This document shows, one piece after another, positions 1 through 7,527 of a stretch of DNA of 64,000 nt. The notes below the pieces were generated by a model. That model did not search any database and was not told the origin of the DNA. It was given only the letters and a program-made list of their open reading frames with translations. The number at the start of each line of letters is the position of its first letter. Position 1 is the first letter of the stretch. The translations under genes were made by a program, and so were the position numbers. The stretch covers positions 1 to 64,000 of the forward strand of contig SEYW01000013.1 in assembly GCA_004168015.1 (NCBI GenBank). Reading direction: 5' to 3'. The stretch is from Methylolobus aquaticus (GTDB taxonomy: Bacteria > Pseudomonadota > Gammaproteobacteria > Methylococcales > Methylococcaceae).

Positions 1-138
1 CAAGGCCCGCGCCTCCCGTTTGGGCTGCCGCTGCGCCAACTCGGGCAAAGCAATCGCAAACTCGCTGACCGCGAACGCTCGGAACCGTTCCGGCGAGAGA
101 TGCGTCAGCAGCTTGACCAGATTCTCGGCATCATTCAT
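1..138 (-). CDS. Hypothetical small protein, 3' end cut by window edge
   Basis: An open frame on the minus strand starts at ATG 136-138 and runs to the window edge without a stop, giving 46 visible residues (MNDAENLVKLL...). A good Shine-Dalgarno, AAGGAGA, lies just upstream (about 144-150), which supports this start. The visible part is rich in Leu, Glu and Arg, with no motif I recognise. It lies in the accessory region, pointing away from the SRAP and recombinase genes. Function is unknown. Confidence 0.6.
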   Translation of the reverse strand, partial: MNDAENLVKLLTHLSPERFRAFAVSEFAIALPELAQRQPKREARAL

Positions 139-299
139 TAAAATCTCCTTATAAAAGCTCGGGACATACGAGCGGTCCGATGCATCGCGGCCAATCGAGG
201 GCGCCTTGGGGCCACTCTTCCGGTGTTCAAGGGAAAATTCTCCGGCCAGCGCGCCTCCTTTCGGAGTAGCCGCGTGGCTCCCTCAAAAGTAATGGTCAC
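138..299 (-). CDS. Possible 53-codon upstream ORF coupled to the left-edge gene
   Basis: A minus-strand frame opens at GTG 297-299 and ends at a TAA whose last base is the A of the next gene's ATG (TAATG). It starts VTITFEGATRLLRKEA and becomes Arg-rich. The junction resembles translational coupling, and an 18-bp palindrome lies just upstream. There is no clear Shine-Dalgarno and no recognised family, so the coding status is doubtful; the stretch may simply be leader sequence. Confidence 0.2.
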   Translation of the reverse strand: MTITFEGATRLLRKEARWPENFPLNTGRVAPRRPRLAAMHRTARMSRAFIRRF

Positions 300-312
300 G
301 CTGACGAAAACG

Positions 313-330
313 AAGGTGAATATTCACCTT
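313..330. promoter_or_regulatory. Perfect 18-bp palindrome, operator-like
   Basis: AAGGTGAATATTCACCTT is its own reverse complement. Outside it lies a second, interrupted inverted match (ACGCTGACGAAAA against TTTTCAGCGT). It sits in the gap between the SRAP gene and the left-edge gene, about 175 bp upstream of that gene's ATG and 14 bp upstream of the possible GTG at 299. It looks like the binding site of a dimeric repressor, but the regulator is not identifiable. Confidence 0.5.
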
Positions 331-410
331 TTCAGCGTCTCGACAGGCAGTGGGGATGTGTGATACGCGCGCCGCAGAGGTGACCCAGGCGCAGTCGTCC
401 CGCACGCACG

Positions 411-1076
411 TCAGTGCAGCGGAACGAGCAACTCCGGATAGTCATTCCGCGCCTGGTTCACCGCGGGCGTGACCGGCCAGCCGCGCAATTGGTCGGCGGC
501 GAAGGGCTGTAGCAAGACGCGGATCGTATCAATCGGCGCAGCGGGATCGAGCCAGGTCCGATAAGCGCTGTCGGGCAGGATCAGCGGCATGCGATCGTGC
601 ACCGTCGACACGAGTTCGTTCGCCGCCCCGACCAGGATCGTGCAGGAGCGCAGCGTGTGGCCATCGGGGGCGTGCCAGGTATCCCAGAGCCCAGCCAACG
701 CGAGGCCTTCATCTCCGGCGCTGGTGAAATAGTGCGGCAGTTTCTTGCCATCTTCCGTCGCCCACTCGTACCACCCGGAGGCGGGGATCAGGCAGCGCCG
801 AGATTTGAATGGCGCCCGGAACACCGGCTTGGTCTCGACCGTTTCGAGCCGCGCGTTGAAGGTGCTGTAGGGCAGCTTGGACTCCTTCGCCCAGAACGGC
901 ACCAGGCCCCAGCGGCAATCTTCCATTACGTAGCCGCCGTCCTCGGACTGCCGGATGGCAGCGATCGTCTGCGTCGGCGCGATGTTGTACCGCGGGGTGC
1001 GTTCGGGAAACTCGGTCGCGAGGATCTGCTCGATCCGCTCGAAGCGGGTCTGCGCCACTGCAAAGCGTCCACACAT
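411..1076 (-). CDS. SOS response-associated peptidase (SRAP/YedK-HMCES family)
   Basis: This 221-residue protein starts MCGRF, the family's signature in which Met is removed and Cys2 becomes the catalytic nucleophile. SRAP proteins form a thiazolidine crosslink with abasic sites in single-stranded DNA and shield them from breakage. Other family blocks visible are PRYNIAPTQ, RWGLVPFWAK, NARLETVETKPVFR, CLIPASGWYEW and HDRMPLIL, including the conserved Asn, Glu and His. An upstream in-frame start exists, but ATG 1076 is chosen because Cys2 must follow the initiator. SRAP genes are common on mobile DNA, which fits the neighbouring recombinase cassette. Confidence 0.93.
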   Translation of the reverse strand: MCGRFAVAQTRFERIEQILATEFPERTPRYNIAPTQTIAAIRQSEDGGYVMEDCRWGLVPFWAKESKLPYSTFNARLETVETKPVFRAPFKSRRCLIPASGWYEWATEDGKKLPHYFTSAGDEGLALAGLWDTWHAPDGHTLRSCTILVGAANELVSTVHDRMPLILPDSAYRTWLDPAAPIDTIRVLLQPFAADQLRGWPVTPAVNQARNDYPELLVPLH

Positions 1077-1290
1077 GGCTTGGTGCTCCGGAAGAATCTT
1101 CGAGCACTCTGCCGCGGCGCGGTGACTTGAACAAGTGCGACGTCCGCAGTGCTCAAGGCCGAGAAAAGTTTCGCCCGCTTTTCGCAATCACCCGTAGCAA
1201 CCCCTAAACGCTTGAAATTCCGGGATGGTCGAGCGCGAGTTCGGCCATCACAATCGTGTCCAGTTCCTTATCGCTACGACTGGACACCCC

Positions 1291-1485
1291 ATGACGCCCA
1301 AGTTCCTCACCCCACCCGACCAACTCACCCCCGCCGAGCGCGCCGCCGAAATCACCGCGATCCTGGCGCGCTGCATTCTCCGAGAACACGCCGCCCCGAC
1401 CGTCAGAGAGGCCGACTTTCGACTTGGCTGTTCGCCAGGGAAGCGCCTTCATACAACCCCTTCTCAACCGGAGCCGTTGTCATGA
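1291..1485 (+). CDS. Small hypothetical protein, first gene of recombinase cassette
   Basis: This 64-residue protein begins MTPKFLTPPDQLTPAERAAE, with a central helix-rich stretch (EITAILARCILRE) and a polar C-terminus. Its stop overlaps the next start as ATGA (1482-1485), indicating translational coupling to the DUF2924 gene. ATG 1291 is preferred over an in-frame start at 1225 because the conserved-looking TPAERAAEI segment follows it directly. Small ORFs of this type commonly precede DUF2924/recombinase pairs in integrated elements. Molecular function is unknown. Confidence 0.65.
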   Translation: MTPKFLTPPDQLTPAERAAEITAILARCILREHAAPTVREADFRLGCSPGKRLHTTPSQPEPLS

Positions 1486-1937
1486 ACGCACCCTCGAACC
1501 CAACCGTTGCCGCCCAGGTGGCAGCCCTGCCCACCCTGCCGATCAAGGAACTCTGGGTCCTGTGGGACCGCTACTTTCCCCGGCGCCCGCAGCATCCGAA
1601 CCGCCGCTACCTGGAATCGCGGATCGCCTACAAGATCCAGGAGGAAGCCTATGGCGGCTTGTCGGCGGCGACCAAGGAACGCCTGATCGCGATCGGTCGC
1701 AAGCACTCGAAGATCAAATCTGGTCCGACGCGCAGCGAGTTCCACTTCGCGCCTGGGACGAAGCTCATCCGCGAGTGGGGTGAGCGCGATCACCATGTCA
1801 CCGTCACCGCCGAAGGCCTGTTCGAATACGAGGGCCAGCGGTTCAAGAGCCTGTCGGCGGTCGCGCGGCACATCACCGGCGCGCATTGGTCAGGGCCTTT
1901 ATTTTTTGGGATCCGCGCCATGGCGGGTGGCGCATGA
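1482..1937 (+). CDS. DUF2924 family protein
   Basis: This 151-residue protein shows the DUF2924 pattern: an N-terminal segment ALPTLPIKELWVLWDRYF, then RRYLESRIAYKIQEEAYGGLS, and a C-terminal basic/aromatic part (FEYEGQRFKSLSAVARHITG) resembling a small RAMA-like DNA-binding fold. The family is found almost only in mobile elements, next to large serine recombinases. It overlaps its neighbours by ATGA on both sides (1482-1485 and 1934-1937), so the cassette is probably one operon. A role as DNA-binding or directionality factor for the recombinase is inference only. Confidence 0.85.
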   Translation: MNAPSNPTVAAQVAALPTLPIKELWVLWDRYFPRRPQHPNRRYLESRIAYKIQEEAYGGLSAATKERLIAIGRKHSKIKSGPTRSEFHFAPGTKLIREWGERDHHVTVTAEGLFEYEGQRFKSLSAVARHITGAHWSGPLFFGIRAMAGGA

Positions 1938-3307
1938 ACGCCGGCAGCACCCACAAGCCTCCGAAGCGCTGCGCCGTCTACTGTCGCGTGTCGTCGGACG
2001 AACGGCTGGATCAGGAATTCAATTCCATTGATGCGCAGAAGGAAGCCGGCCACGCCTTCATCGCCAGCCAGCGCACCGAGGGCTGGCTGCCGGTGACCGA
2101 CGACTACGACGATCCCGGCTTCTCCGGTGGGACTATGGAGCGCCCCGCCCTGAAGCGCCTGTTGGCGGACATCGAGCGGGGCAGGATCGACATCGTCGTG
2201 GTCTACAAAATAGATCGACTCTCGCGCAGTCTTGCCGACTTCGCGCGCATGGTCGAGATCTTCGATCGCCACGGGGTCAGTTTCAGCGCGGTGACGCAGC
2301 AGATCAATTCAGCCACGTCGATGGGCCGGCTGATGCTGAACGTGCTGTTGTCCTTCGCCCAGTTCGAGCGCGAGGTGACCGGTGAGCGCATCCGCGACAA
2401 GATTGCCGCCAGCAAGCGCAAAGGGCTGTGGATGGGCGGCGTGCCGCCGCTGGGCTATGACGTCGACCATCGGCAGCTGGTCGTCAACGAGGACGAAGCC
2501 GCCATTGTGCGCCGCATTTTCGAGGACATGCTGACGATCGGGTCGACCACACGGATCGCCGCCAACCTGAACGCCGAAGGGCTCACGACCAAAGCCTGGA
2601 CGACGCAGGACGGCCGTACCCGCCCCGGCGCGCAGTTCGACAAGAAGTACCTCTACAAGGTGCTGCGCAACCGGCTGTACCTGGGTGAGTTGTCGCACAA
2701 GGGCACCTGGCACCCCGGCGTGCATCCTCCCCTCATCGATGCAGCGCTGTGGACCGGGGTCCATGCGCTCCTGGCCAAGGATGCGCACACGCGCTCGGCG
2801 GAGACGCAGACCCGGGCGCGCACCGATGCCATGCTGCGCGGACTGCTCTACGCGCCGAACGGCGAGCGACTCTATCCCACCTACGCCCGCAAGAACGGTC
2901 GGGTCTACCGCTACTACGTCTCGAAATCCGAGTCGCGCTTTGGCGCGGCGGCGAAGGCCTGCGTGCGCCTCCCGGCCGAGGCAATCGAGAGCGCCACCGT
3001 CGCGCAGATCATGACGGTGCTGGCGAGTCCCGAAGCGATCGCAGCGGTCTGCCGGTGGTTTGAAGCCGAAGGCGCAGCCCGGGACGAGGCGCCGAGCGTG
3101 CTGTCTCTACGCCAGTTGGGCGCCGTGTGGGAGCAACTCTACCCCGCCGAGCGCCATCGGCTCGTCCATCTCATGATCGAGCGCATCGATCTGGTGGACG
3201 GCGGCCTCAAGATCACCTGGAGACCGCTGGGATGGCGCGAGTTGCTGCGGGAGTTCAGGCCACAGACCATTGGGGCGGAACTGGTGGAGTTGGAGGCGGT
3301 GGCATGA
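1934..3307 (+). CDS. Large serine recombinase
   Basis: This 457-residue site-specific recombinase has a resolvase/invertase catalytic domain at residues about 12-160. Visible motifs are AVYCRVSSD (nucleophile Ser20), KIDRLSRS and FERE(V)TGERIRDKIAASKRKGLWMGG. A recombinase domain (about 170-280, PPLGYDV...NRLYLGELSHKGTWHPGVHPPLI) and a zinc-ribbon-like or coiled C-terminal part follow. The ribbon region lacks the usual Cys quartet. ATG 1934 is chosen over an upstream frame because it overlaps the DUF2924 stop. It probably mobilises or once mobilised the surrounding cassette; att sites were not identified. Confidence 0.93.
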   Translation: MNAGSTHKPPKRCAVYCRVSSDERLDQEFNSIDAQKEAGHAFIASQRTEGWLPVTDDYDDPGFSGGTMERPALKRLLADIERGRIDIVVVYKIDRLSRSLADFARMVEIFDRHGVSFSAVTQQINSATSMGRLMLNVLLSFAQFEREVTGERIRDKIAASKRKGLWMGGVPPLGYDVDHRQLVVNEDEAAIVRRIFEDMLTIGSTTRIAANLNAEGLTTKAWTTQDGRTRPGAQFDKKYLYKVLRNRLYLGELSHKGTWHPGVHPPLIDAALWTGVHALLAKDAHTRSAETQTRARTDAMLRGLLYAPNGERLYPTYARKNGRVYRYYVSKSESRFGAAAKACVRLPAEAIESATVAQIMTVLASPEAIAAVCRWFEAEGAARDEAPSVLSLRQLGAVWEQLYPAERHRLVHLMIERIDLVDGGLKITWRPLGWRELLREFRPQTIGAELVELEAVA

Positions 3308-3660
3308 AGCGTGAGACGTTCGTACCGCTGCGGCTGCGCCGCGGTGACCGCCAGCAAGTGGCGGTCACGGCTGCACCCGCGCACGACCCGACGTTCCTCG
3401 AGGCGCTGGGCCGCGCGTGCTATTGGCAGCATCTGTTGGACACCGGCGCGGTGGCCAGTGGCTCGGCGATCGCGCGGGCCGAGGGACTGCATCAATCGGT
3501 CGTCAATGAACTACTACGGTTGACGCTGTTGGCGCCGGATCTCATCGCGCAGTGGCTCGACGGGCGACAGTCGCCGCGGCTGACGCTGCTGTGGTTTCAG
3601 CGGCATCGCTTGCCAGTGGCGTGGGCTGCGCAGCGCGTCGTGTTCGCGCCGTTTGAGTGA
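3304..3660 (+). CDS. Hypothetical HTH-like protein, paralogue A
   Basis: This 118-residue protein starts at an ATG overlapping the recombinase stop (ATGA, 3304-3307). The segment GSAIARAEGLHQSVVNELLRLTLLAPDLIAQWLDG looks like a ParB/KorB-type helix-turn-helix, and the N-terminus is basic (RLRRGDRQQ). It aligns by eye with the next gene across its whole length: RETFVPL versus LETFIPW, YWQHLLD versus YWQCLLD, APDLIAQ versus APDLIES. A DNA-binding accessory role in the cassette is inferred. Confidence 0.6.
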   Translation: MKRETFVPLRLRRGDRQQVAVTAAPAHDPTFLEALGRACYWQHLLDTGAVASGSAIARAEGLHQSVVNELLRLTLLAPDLIAQWLDGRQSPRLTLLWFQRHRLPVAWAAQRVVFAPFE

Positions 3661-3670
3661 AGACTGACCG

Positions 3671-4144
3671 ATGCCGCGTAAGGGCCAAGGCCGGATCACC
3701 GCGCGACCGGTGACGAAACAGATCCCGCAACCGGCTGGCGGCGTTCGGCTGGAAACGTTCATCCCGTGGGCGCTGGTGAAGCGCGGGACCAAGAAACAAG
3801 TCAGCATACCGCTGGATGCGCCAGCGCAGGTTCTGGGGGAGGCCGAAATGGCAAACCCGGTCAGGTTGGCTGAGCAGGCTCGACCGTTGGTGAAAGCGCT
3901 TGGACTTGCGCACTATTGGCAGTGCTTGCTGGATGAAGGCAAGGCCGTAACGATCGCGGAGATCGCGGCCGCCGAAGGTCTGGACAAGGCGTACGTCAGC
4001 CATATTTGTCATCTGTTGAATCTCGCTCCGGACCTCATCGAGTCGTGTTTGCTTGGTGGGAAGGCCGTACCGACGCTCGATCGACTGGTCCGTCACGGTG
4101 TCCCCAGGGCGTGGGACCAGCAGAGCAAGAGACGCCCGCCCTAA
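3671..4144 (+). CDS. Hypothetical HTH-like protein, paralogue B
   Basis: This 157-residue protein lies 10 bp after its paralogue and probably shares its operon. Residues about 90-135 (TIAEIAAAEGLDKAYVSHICHLLNLAPDLIE) form a clear helix-turn-helix-like block of the ParB/KorB kind. The N-terminus is Lys/Arg/Gln-rich. The C-terminus (LDRLVRHGVPRAWDQQSKRR) matches the paralogue's LWFQRHRLPVAWAAQ. It is the last gene of the recombinase cassette. Tandem duplication followed by divergence is the simplest explanation for the pair. Confidence 0.65.
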   Translation: MPRKGQGRITARPVTKQIPQPAGGVRLETFIPWALVKRGTKKQVSIPLDAPAQVLGEAEMANPVRLAEQARPLVKALGLAHYWQCLLDEGKAVTIAEIAAAEGLDKAYVSHICHLLNLAPDLIESCLLGGKAVPTLDRLVRHGVPRAWDQQSKRRPP

Positions 4145-4163
4145 ACAATGCACATCAGCGTCG

Positions 4164-4192
4164 TTGACATTACCCCTTGGCGTTGCTAGCGT
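4164..4192 (+). promoter_or_regulatory. Candidate sigma70 promoter of the cus-like operon
   Basis: TTGACA (4164-4169) is separated by 17 bp from TAGCGT (4187-4192), which is preceded by TGC like an extended -10. Transcription would start around the ATG at 4199, so the first gene would have almost no leader. This is the only strong-looking promoter between the recombinase cassette and the metal genes. Confidence 0.4.
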
Positions 4193-4198
4193 TCGGCC

Positions 4199-4648
4199 AT
4201 GGACTTTCCGCTGCCGACGTTGTTGAGCTGGCGATACCCGCGCAACCAGGGCTGGGTGCGTGCCGTGGCGTTCATCGCCGTGGCTGCTTGGCTGGTTTCC
4301 GTGCTTAACACCAACTGCATCAAGCCGCCGCCGTCAGCGCAGGTGGTGACCATGTCCGGTTGCGCGCAGGGTGGGTCCATGGCCGAAGGGGACATGGTGA
4401 AAGCCACGCATACGACGGAAGAATGCGCCAACAAGACCTGTTACACGGCCTTGGCAAGCGCCAAGGATGGATTTTCCATTGAGAAGCTCAAGCTGCCATT
4501 CAATCTTCTCTGGCTGCCCCTGACAGTTTTCTGGGCTGTCCTGCTGGCCGGTCTCAGGCAAGCTGCCCCGGTCCCGCCCTGTGCCGACTTTGGCCTGCGA
4601 AGACGGCGAATACCCCTCATTTATCAATTCTGTAGTCTTCTGAACTAG
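4199..4648 (+). CDS. Hypothetical small membrane protein at head of copper-efflux operon
   Basis: This 149-residue protein has two predicted membrane stretches, about 20-38 (VRAVAFIAVAAWLVSVL) and about 100-120 (NLLWLPLTVFWAVLLAGL). Between them is a periplasm-sized loop containing several Cys and Met residues. I do not recognise a family. Its position directly upstream of the TolC/CusB/CusA genes suggests a metal-related role, possibly as a periplasmic binding or sensing accessory; this is inferred from context. The basic Cys-containing C-terminus is unusual. Confidence 0.6.
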   Translation: MDFPLPTLLSWRYPRNQGWVRAVAFIAVAAWLVSVLNTNCIKPPPSAQVVTMSGCAQGGSMAEGDMVKATHTTEECANKTCYTALASAKDGFSIEKLKLPFNLLWLPLTVFWAVLLAGLRQAAPVPPCADFGLRRRRIPLIYQFCSLLN

Positions 4649-4704
4649 CCCTCCCACATCAGAAAGCCGTTGTTCTTCGGGCTTTTCCTGATCGGAGGAT
4701 AGTC

Positions 4705-6027
4705 ATGTCTGCTGTTTGCCGGTTGTCACCGGTCTATCGCCGCAGTGCGGCGGCCGTGCTGTTTCTGGGCGTGCTCGCTTCACCGCTATTCGTCTTCTCA
4801 GCCCCCCATCCTCCGGATGAGGCTGAACTGATCACGCCCGGCCGGGCGGTCGCCATCGCGCTCGAGGGCAATCCCAGTCTCGCCCAGATCAAGGCGCGCG
4901 CCCAGGCGATGGCGGCGGTCCCTTCACAGGAGGGAACCTTACCGGACCCTACCCTCAGCTTCGGCGCCCTCTGGCTGCCGACGGCCTCCGGCCTGAGCCT
5001 CAACCAAGATGATTTCACGATGATGGAAGTCGGCGTCAGCCAGGCGGTCCCGTTTCCCGGCAAGCTGGCCCTGCGGGAACAGGCCGCCACCTTCGAGGCA
5101 GAGGCTGCCGCACACACGGTCGAGGAGGCGCGTCTTCGGCTCGCCCGGGATGTCACCATCCGCTGGTGGCAATTGCTGTCGGTTCATCGCTCTCTCATCG
5201 TCATCGCGGATACCGAGCGGCTGCTGCAGCAGCTGGTGGAGATCGCGGATACGAGCTACCGCGTGGGCGAAGGCCTCCAGCAAGATGTTATCTCGGCCCG
5301 GTTGGAACTCGCTCGGCTCGCCCAGCAAAAGGCCCAGCATCTCGGTCTGCATCGCGCGGAAATCGTGCGCCTGAACGCCTTGCTCAACCGCCCCGCGGAC
5401 AGCGCCATCCGCTTGCCCGATGACGTGGACACCCGTTTACCGGACGTTCGATCCGACCAGGAACTGCGGGAACAGGGACGGCAGTCCCGCCCACTGCTGG
5501 CTGAGCGGCAAAACGCCATCGATGCCGCACAAAGCCGACTCGAACTGGCGCACAAGGACTATTACCCCGATTTCACGCTCGGCACCGCCTATTCCTTTCG
5601 CCAGAATTCGCCGACGGGCCAGAGCCGCAGCGACTTCGTCAGCTTTCAGCTGAGCGTGAATCTACCGATCTATGCCGACAGCAAGCAGGCGAAAGCGGTC
5701 GATCAGCGCAACAGCGAACTGCTCAAGGAGCGCTATGCCCTGGATGAGGCGGAGCGGGAAATCCAGGCCGATATCAGCGCCGCGCTGGCGCTTTACCACG
5801 GTAACCGCGAGCAATTCCGCCAGTTTGACAGCGGCGTACTGCCCCTCGCCCAACAGAATGTCACTGCGGCCCTGACCGCCTACCAAGTCGGGAAAACTGA
5901 TTTCCTCAACGTGATCCGGGCCGAAAACGTCTGGTTCGCCTATCGGATGCAGTACTGGCAAACGCTGGCCGAGGCGTATCAGGCGCTGGCCCAATTGGCG
6001 GCGGCCGTCGGGCGGGCAGGCTTGTGA
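4705..6027 (+). CDS. TolC-family outer membrane efflux channel (CusC/CzcC type)
   Basis: This 440-residue protein has a signal peptide (residues about 1-33) and two outer-membrane-efflux repeats rich in Gln, Ala and Leu heptads. Visible family features include the start ITPGRAVAIALEGNPSLAQIKA, GEGLQQDVISARLELARLAQQ in repeat 1, and YQVGKTDFLNVIRAENVWFAYRMQYW in repeat 2. The Shine-Dalgarno GGAGGA precedes ATG 4705. Its stop overlaps the GTG start of the adaptor gene (6024-6027). It forms the outer-membrane duct for the adjacent RND pump. It is the only such channel gene visible, so it may also serve the second RND system at 12.5-19.3 kb. Confidence 0.93.
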   Translation: MSAVCRLSPVYRRSAAAVLFLGVLASPLFVFSAPHPPDEAELITPGRAVAIALEGNPSLAQIKARAQAMAAVPSQEGTLPDPTLSFGALWLPTASGLSLNQDDFTMMEVGVSQAVPFPGKLALREQAATFEAEAAAHTVEEARLRLARDVTIRWWQLLSVHRSLIVIADTERLLQQLVEIADTSYRVGEGLQQDVISARLELARLAQQKAQHLGLHRAEIVRLNALLNRPADSAIRLPDDVDTRLPDVRSDQELREQGRQSRPLLAERQNAIDAAQSRLELAHKDYYPDFTLGTAYSFRQNSPTGQSRSDFVSFQLSVNLPIYADSKQAKAVDQRNSELLKERYALDEAEREIQADISAALALYHGNREQFRQFDSGVLPLAQQNVTAALTAYQVGKTDFLNVIRAENVWFAYRMQYWQTLAEAYQALAQLAAAVGRAGL

Positions 6028-7526
6028 ATAAGGCCATCCTCTGGACGGCGCTACTAGCCGGCAGCATCGGCGCCGCGGGCGGTTACTGGCTGGCATCGCA
6101 GCGCGTCAGCGGCATGGCGCCCGCTGGACTGGATACGCCTCTTGCAACTGCGTCCGCAACCCCGGAACGCAAGATCCTGTACTACCGCAACCCGATGGGG
6201 CTTAACGACACCTCGCCGGGCCCGAAGAAGGATGCCATGGGCATGGATTACATCCCGGTCTACGCGGACGAGTCCGGTTCGGTTCCTCCTGAGGCACCAC
6301 ACACGCCTCCTCCGCCACATGAGCGAAAAATCCTCTACTACCGCAACCCGATGGGGCTTCCGGACACCTCGCCGGTGCCGAAAAAGGATTCGATGGGCAT
6401 GGACTACCTCCCCGTTTACGCGGATGAGGAAACGCGAGACGGCGATCATGTCCTCCGCGTCAGTACCGAGAAAATCCAGCGGCTCGGCGTCAAGACCGCG
6501 CCGGTGGAAAACACCGGAATAGCGCACACGGTTCGCAGCGTCGGCTTCGTCGAAGCCGACGAACGACGCCTGCATACCGTAACCCTGCGCTTTGACGGCT
6601 TCATCGAGAAACTCTACGTGAACGCCACCGGGCAAGCCGTCACGCAGGGCCAGCCCCTGTTCGAGCTGTACAGCCCGGACCTGGTGTCCGCCCAGCGCGA
6701 ATACCTCACGACCCGGAGCGCCCAAGCTGCACTGGCCCAAAGCGAGCCCTGGCTGCAATCCGGCATGAAGGATCTGGCGGCTAGCAGCCTGGATCGACTG
6801 CGCAACTGGGGGATTTCCGAAACCGAGCTGACCCGTCTTGAAACAACCGGGAAGGCACTGCAGGCACTCGTCGTCCGCGCGCCGGCTTCAGGCATCGTCC
6901 TGGAGAAAGCGGCGGTGGCCGGGGCGCGGGCCATGGCGGGCGATGCGCTCTTCAGAATCGCCGATCTCGCGAACGTGTGGCTCATCGCCGAGGTGTACGA
7001 GCAGGACATCGGCCTGCTCCAACCCGGTCAGACGGTGCGGGCCACCTTCGATGCCTATCCAGGCCGCGCGTTCAACGGCAAGGTGGGATTCATCTATCCG
7101 ACGCTCAACCCGACCACGCGTACGGCCCGCGTCCGCATCGAACTGCCCAATCCCAAAGGGCTCCTCAAGCCCATGATGTACGCGCAGCTGGAAATCGCCG
7201 CCCAAGCGCACAAGGCACTGACGGTGCCGCGCTCGGCGGTGCTGGACAGCGGCCGGCGGACGCTGGTCCTGGTCGAGCGCGGGGCCGGGCGGTTCGAACC
7301 CCGGCCGGTCAGACTGGGTCTTCGGGGCGAGGAAACGATCGAGATCCTGGCAGGCTTGCGCGAGCGGGAGCGCGTCGTCGTTAGCGCGAACTTCCTGATC
7401 GATGCCGAAAGCAATCTGAAGGCGGCTGTGGGGAGTTTTGGTGCGGCCGGTTCCGGGATGGACAGCACCGCTGCCGAATCGTTGCGGCCCAGCGCGGGCG
7501 ACCACACCGACCACAGAGGTCCGTGA
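6024..7526 (+). CDS. cusB: RND efflux periplasmic adaptor, CusB type with two metal-binding modules
   Basis: This 500-residue membrane-fusion protein has an N-terminal signal/anchor (1-25). Two tandem heavy-metal-binding domains follow at residues 50-83 and 102-135 (YYRNPMGL...KKDxMGMDYxPVYADE), then barrel-sandwich, hairpin and beta-barrel adaptor domains. It links the inner-membrane pump to the TolC-like channel and probably hands over Cu(I)/Ag(I) through the Met-rich modules. Start is GTG 6024, overlapping the channel gene's stop (GTGA). Most CusB-like proteins carry a single such module; here there are two, 30 of 34 residues identical. Confidence 0.93.
   Translation: MNKAILWTALLAGSIGAAGGYWLASQRVSGMAPAGLDTPLATASATPERKILYYRNPMGLNDTSPGPKKDAMGMDYIPVYADESGSVPPEAPHTPPPPHERKILYYRNPMGLPDTSPVPKKDSMGMDYLPVYADEETRDGDHVLRVSTEKIQRLGVKTAPVENTGIAHTVRSVGFVEADERRLHTVTLRFDGFIEKLYVNATGQAVTQGQPLFELYSPDLVSAQREYLTTRSAQAALAQSEPWLQSGMKDLAASSLDRLRNWGISETELTRLETTGKALQALVVRAPASGIVLEKAAVAGARAMAGDALFRIADLANVWLIAEVYEQDIGLLQPGQTVRATFDAYPGRAFNGKVGFIYPTLNPTTRTARVRIELPNPKGLLKPMMYAQLEIAAQAHKALTVPRSAVLDSGRRTLVLVERGAGRFEPRPVRLGLRGEETIEILAGLRERERVVVSANFLIDAESNLKAAVGSFGAAGSGMDSTAAESLRPSAGDHTDHRGP
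6171..6428 (+). repeat. Tandem duplication of the CusB metal-binding module
   Basis: Two 102-bp in-frame units (6171-6272 and 6327-6428) encode 34-residue modules that differ at only four residues. They share long identical DNA runs, for example TACTACCGCAACCCGATGGG. The 54-bp spacer encodes a Pro/Ser-rich linker. The similarity at DNA level points to a recent duplication. Confidence 0.85.
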
Positions 7527-7527
7527 C

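Larger units (their letters stand above)
1291..4144 (+). mobile_element. Coupled serine-recombinase cassette
   Basis: Five plus-strand genes follow each other with three ATGA overlaps and one 10-bp gap: small ORF, DUF2924, serine recombinase, and two paralogous HTH-like genes. This composition is typical of integrated elements. No terminal repeats or attachment core could be identified inside the window, so the true ends may lie to the left of base 1 or further right, for example at ssrA. Confidence 0.5.

Noticed and set aside
597..1130. Plus-strand open frame opposite the SRAP gene
   Set aside because: Antisense to a gene with a full family motif set; no ribosome site or similarity.
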